DNA from: Paenibacillus aestuarii
Lineage (GTDB): Bacteria; Bacillota; Bacilli; Paenibacillales; NBRC-103111
Length of the DNA stretch: 64,000 nucleotides
Direction of reading: 5' to 3'
Assembly (NCBI RefSeq): GCF_027789125.1
Contig: NZ_JAQFVF010000021.1
Location: 62,001-126,000 of the forward strand
The notes under the pieces are model-generated. The model searched no databases. It was given only the letters and a program-made list of their open reading frames with translations, and was not told where the DNA came from. Position numbers and translations under genes: made by a program. Each line of letters begins with the position of its first letter. Within the stretch, counting starts at the first letter, position 1. Positions 61,593 through 64,000 of this stretch are shown piece after piece.

Positions 61593-63143
61593 CTATGACT
61601 TCGCGCCTGCGCGCTTCTTGTAAGCGTCCGTTAATTCCTGGCTCACTTTGGCAAAGCTCGGATCCGCTTTCATCTTCGTGACAAAATCGTCCCAAGCAGC
61701 CAGCGACTCACGGCCCATGATCACTTTAATTTTCTCATCTTGAATTTTCTTCTGGAATTCAGGCATAAATTGCTGCGCCGTCGCCGAGTACAGACCGAAG
61801 CTGATGTCTGCGGAGCTTGTTTTCGCACGCTCGTCTTGAATTTGACGATACGAATCCTGCACATCTTTCGGGAAGTAGTTTTTGATCGAGCTCGCGTAAG
61901 GGTCAGCAACATAGACGATCTGGTTGAAGTCCGGTCCGCCGTCTTCTTGCAGTTTTTTGGCATCAACGACTTTAACGCCGTCTTTCACCGTATGGTCTAC
62001 GCCTTCCACACCGTACTGCTGAATGTTGAACACATCGTCATTCATCCAAGTGTCAATCATTTTCAGGATGCGCTTCATTTTCGCTTCGTCCACAGTCTTA
62101 GGAATCGCCAGTACACCGGCAAATCCAGGACCTTTCGGATTGTAGCCGTTCAAGTTCGTCACCGGAACGAAATCGGACTCTTTAATATTCGGGTTCGTCT
62201 TTTTCAGTTCATTCACGTACTCTGTGACTGATCCCGCTTTCTCCCACATGACGCCTGCCTTGCCGGCTTTCACCATGTCTTTGACTTGCGACGCTTTCAT
62301 CGAAGCAAAATCTTCCGGAATAAGCTTCTCTTTATAAAGGTTTGCTAAGTATTCCAGCGCTTTATGCTCTTCAGGCAGGAATGCCGTGTATTCCAATTTG
62401 TTATCTGCAAATTTCCACGGACCGTTCGCGCCAGCGAAAGCGTACTCCAGCTGGCCGAGGCCTTCCATTTTATCCGGAGGCGTAACGTTCGCTGCAAGTC
62501 CGATCGTATCTTGCTTGCCGTTCTTATCGGGATCTTTTTCCGTAAAGGCTTTCAGGACGTTGTAAAACTCTTCAGTCGTCGTTGGTACTTTCAGCCCCAG
62601 GTTATCCAACCAGTCTTTGCGGATCACATAGAAGGCATCGGCTTCGGACGGGCGGGGACGCGGGATGCTGTAGTTTTTGCCGTCATCCATTTTTGACAAA
62701 TCCCAAGCTGTCTTGGAAATTTTGCTCGATAAATTCGGATAATCTTTGATGTAATTCGTCACATCCCAGAAGACGCCTTGTTGAACAGCCGTACGGAATG
62801 TAGTCTGCATTAATTCTGGCGGGATATAGATGATATCCGGAATATCGCCGGAAGCCAGCGATACGTTTAATTTATCGTTATAGCTGTTGGCGGATACCCA
62901 TTGAACCTTCATTTCGGAATTCGTTGCCTTCTCAATCAGCTTCTTAATCGCGTTATCATCCGCTGGCGGTGTTGCGCTGAGCAGAATCGACATGATGCTG
63001 ACCTTCAGCGGTCCGCTCTCCGTCGCCGACTGGCCTGCTTGGCCCGCAGCTGTGCCGCCGTTCTTGGCACCGCAAGCGGAAAGCAAAGATGCTGCCAACA
63101 TCGTAGCGCTTACACCAAGAATGATTTTTCTGTTGATTTTCAA
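61593..63143 (-). CDS. Sugar ABC transporter solute-binding lipoprotein
   Basis: A 516-residue lipoprotein. Signal peptide MKINRKIILGVSATMLAASLLSACGAK with lipobox LSAC and a Gly/Ala linker. The mature part is of the large LplA-type class (SGDIPDIIYIPPE, RRPSEADAFYVIRKDWLDNLG-like region with PRPRPSEADAFYVIRKDWLD), distantly related to 6847-10243. The TTG start at 63143 has GAAGGGG 8 nt upstream; the TTG at 63152 touches that site. Permeases are not in the window and probably lie to the right. A perfect cre site at 63174-63187 lies upstream. Confidence 0.9.
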   Translation of the reverse strand: MKINRKIILGVSATMLAASLLSACGAKNGGTAAGQAGQSATESGPLKVSIMSILLSATPPADDNAIKKLIEKATNSEMKVQWVSANSYNDKLNVSLASGDIPDIIYIPPELMQTTFRTAVQQGVFWDVTNYIKDYPNLSSKISKTAWDLSKMDDGKNYSIPRPRPSEADAFYVIRKDWLDNLGLKVPTTTEEFYNVLKAFTEKDPDKNGKQDTIGLAANVTPPDKMEGLGQLEYAFAGANGPWKFADNKLEYTAFLPEEHKALEYLANLYKEKLIPEDFASMKASQVKDMVKAGKAGVMWEKAGSVTEYVNELKKTNPNIKESDFVPVTNLNGYNPKGPGFAGVLAIPKTVDEAKMKRILKMIDTWMNDDVFNIQQYGVEGVDHTVKDGVKVVDAKKLQEDGGPDFNQIVYVADPYASSIKNYFPKDVQDSYRQIQDERAKTSSADISFGLYSATAQQFMPEFQKKIQDEKIKVIMGRESLAAWDDFVTKMKADPSFAKVSQELTDAYKKRAGAKS

Positions 63144-63173
63144 AGTGATCAACCCCTTCTACTTGTTTCGGTT

Positions 63174-63187
63174 TGAAACCGCTAACA
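63174..63187. promoter_or_regulatory. cre site (CcpA catabolite control)
   Basis: TGAAACCGCTAACA matches TGWAANCGNTNWCA at all positions. It lies 31-44 nt upstream of the start codon of the binding protein. Confidence 0.6.
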
Positions 63188-63312
63188 TCAACTTAAGCGG
63201 AATGAACATTCCCGACAACTAAACTTTTTTGCAGAAGGTCCGAATTCGCACTTTATCCTTTATTGCAAAGCAGGCTAATCTTGCAGGATTCCAGCTCAGA
63301 TCTAATGCAAGG

Positions 63313-64000
63313 CTATTTCCGTTCTTTCTGGATCATATCGCGATATTGGCTCGGAGTTACACCTTCGACTTTTTTGAAAATACGGTTAAAATACGTCTGC
63401 TGGTAGCCGACTTTCTCGGCGATCTCAATAATTTTCAAATTCGTTTCTCTTAACAGATCTTTGGCTGTCCCAATGCGGAGATTCGTCAAATAATCGATAA
63501 AATTAATGCCGGTCAACTGTTTAAACGCCCGGCTTAACGTATAGGGGCTCGTCCCGAATTGATCCGCACAAGCTTCCAGCGACAAATCGGTCATATACTT
63601 TTCCTTGATATAAGACATCACTTTCTCGACGACCTGCTTAAGATGAAAATCTTGCTTACTGATCAGCTCCTGTACGAAGGTGCCGACGACACGATGCTGG
63701 AACCAGTTCAGCATTTCCTCCGGCTCTTGCAGTTGGTGGAACTCTTCATATAAATTCGCGCCTGCAAACAAAACAATCGGATTCATGCCCGACTGCAGCA
63801 TCGCATGCTGCATACTGCCCAAGAGCTGGGTCATCCCCTGCTGTACGATTAATTTCTTATACCCTTCTTGCGTAAGGTCTGCCATAAACTGCCGGATCAG
63901 CTTCACCGCTTCTTCTTCGCCCCCGAGGCGCAAAGAATGGATAATCTCCTTCTCCAGCGAGAAGTTGTAATTAAATTCACGCTGCGCCATGGACTTGTTG
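63313..64000 (-). CDS. AraC family regulator, C-terminal part (cut by window edge)
   Basis: The frame is open to the right edge, so the visible 229 codons are only the end of a longer protein. It closes with two helix-turn-helix motifs (LSLEACADQFGTSPYTLSRAFKQ, LKIIEIAEKVGYQQTYFNRIFKK) of the AraC type. The preceding EKEIIHSLRLGGEEEAVKLIRQF part resembles the linker of YesS-like regulators with an N-terminal membrane Cache sensor. An internal ATG at 63990 has no good ribosome site. Likely controls the binding-protein and GH105 genes downstream. Confidence 0.75.
   Translation of the reverse strand, partial: NKSMAQREFNYNFSLEKEIIHSLRLGGEEEAVKLIRQFMADLTQEGYKKLIVQQGMTQLLGSMQHAMLQSGMNPIVLFAGANLYEEFHQLQEPEEMLNWFQHRVVGTFVQELISKQDFHLKQVVEKVMSYIKEKYMTDLSLEACADQFGTSPYTLSRAFKQLTGINFIDYLTNLRIGTAKDLLRETNLKIIEIAEKVGYQQTYFNRIFKKVEGVTPSQYRDMIQKERK

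Noticed and set aside
63188..63312. Activator box upstream of the pectin-type binding protein
   Set aside because: A-rich tracts are present but no box with AAGTT and a -10 at the common distance.

Overview
The window looks like chromosomal DNA of a low-to-mid G+C Gram-positive soil bacterium, most likely Paenibacillus or a close relative. The support is Gram-positive AGGAGG-type ribosome sites, many CUT1 sugar-ABC lipoproteins, YesM/YesN-type two-component pairs, stand-alone AraC regulators, three SLH repeats in a surface protein, CcpA-type cre sites and DtxR-independent Fur boxes. The species assignment is inferred. I see no tRNA, rRNA, CRISPR array, transposase or phage gene. Both ends cut a gene.

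Layout. (1) 1-20418, all on the minus strand, is a sugar-use locus. It holds a truncated sensor kinase, a complete YesM/YesN pair (454-3275), a GH31 glycosidase with a Gfo/Idh/MocA oxidoreductase (3366-6484), two paralogous solute-binding lipoproteins with one LplB/LplC permease pair (6847-12120), a divergent uronate-isomerase-like enzyme (12199-13467), and a GH4 / aldo-keto reductase / GH36 / cupin / GH36 operon (13647-20418). (2) 20818-21897 is a plus-strand HD-GYP protein, sharing a bidirectional terminator with a second sugar-ABC plus YesM/YesN operon (21968-28759, minus). (3) 28988-38201 is mixed housekeeping and accessory material: a VC0807-GNAT fusion under a TetR-type operator, an MFS pump, a ferritin-like protein, two AraC regulators, a methyltransferase, a zinc-ribbon protein, a YeiH exporter and a phytanoyl-CoA-dioxygenase-like oxygenase. 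(4) 38249-44103 is a surface pair: a protein with one cohesin and three SLH repeats, next to a 1301-residue protein with a dockerin and six Ig-like repeats. (5) 44354-46958 is a Fur-controlled divergon (EfeO/imelysin lipoprotein and PepSY membrane protein). (6) 47214-58076 carries an SDR, a MATE pump, a beta-propeller glycosidase, a GNAT, a flavin reductase, an ABC-2 permease, PadR and a heterodimeric ABC exporter. (7) 58212-64000 carries a pectin-type segment: SBP, GH105, a GH28-like C-terminal fragment, a small unknown protein, and a truncated AraC regulator.

The most notable result is a shared promoter architecture. Upstream of five operons of region 1, and again 30 kb away at the beta-propeller glycosidase, the sense strand has an A-rich box (consensus RTAAAAAANNACA), then 9-10 nt, then AAGTT, then 29 nt, then a -10 hexamer. 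The geometry is exact in five of the six and approximate in the sixth. This looks like a direct-repeat binding site for an AraC-type activator abutting the -35 region and defines a local regulon; the YesN-type regulator at 2259-3275 is the natural but unproven candidate.

The second notable result is the adjacent cohesin-SLH and dockerin genes, which read as a minimal surface-anchored cohesin/dockerin pair carrying no recognisable catalytic domain.
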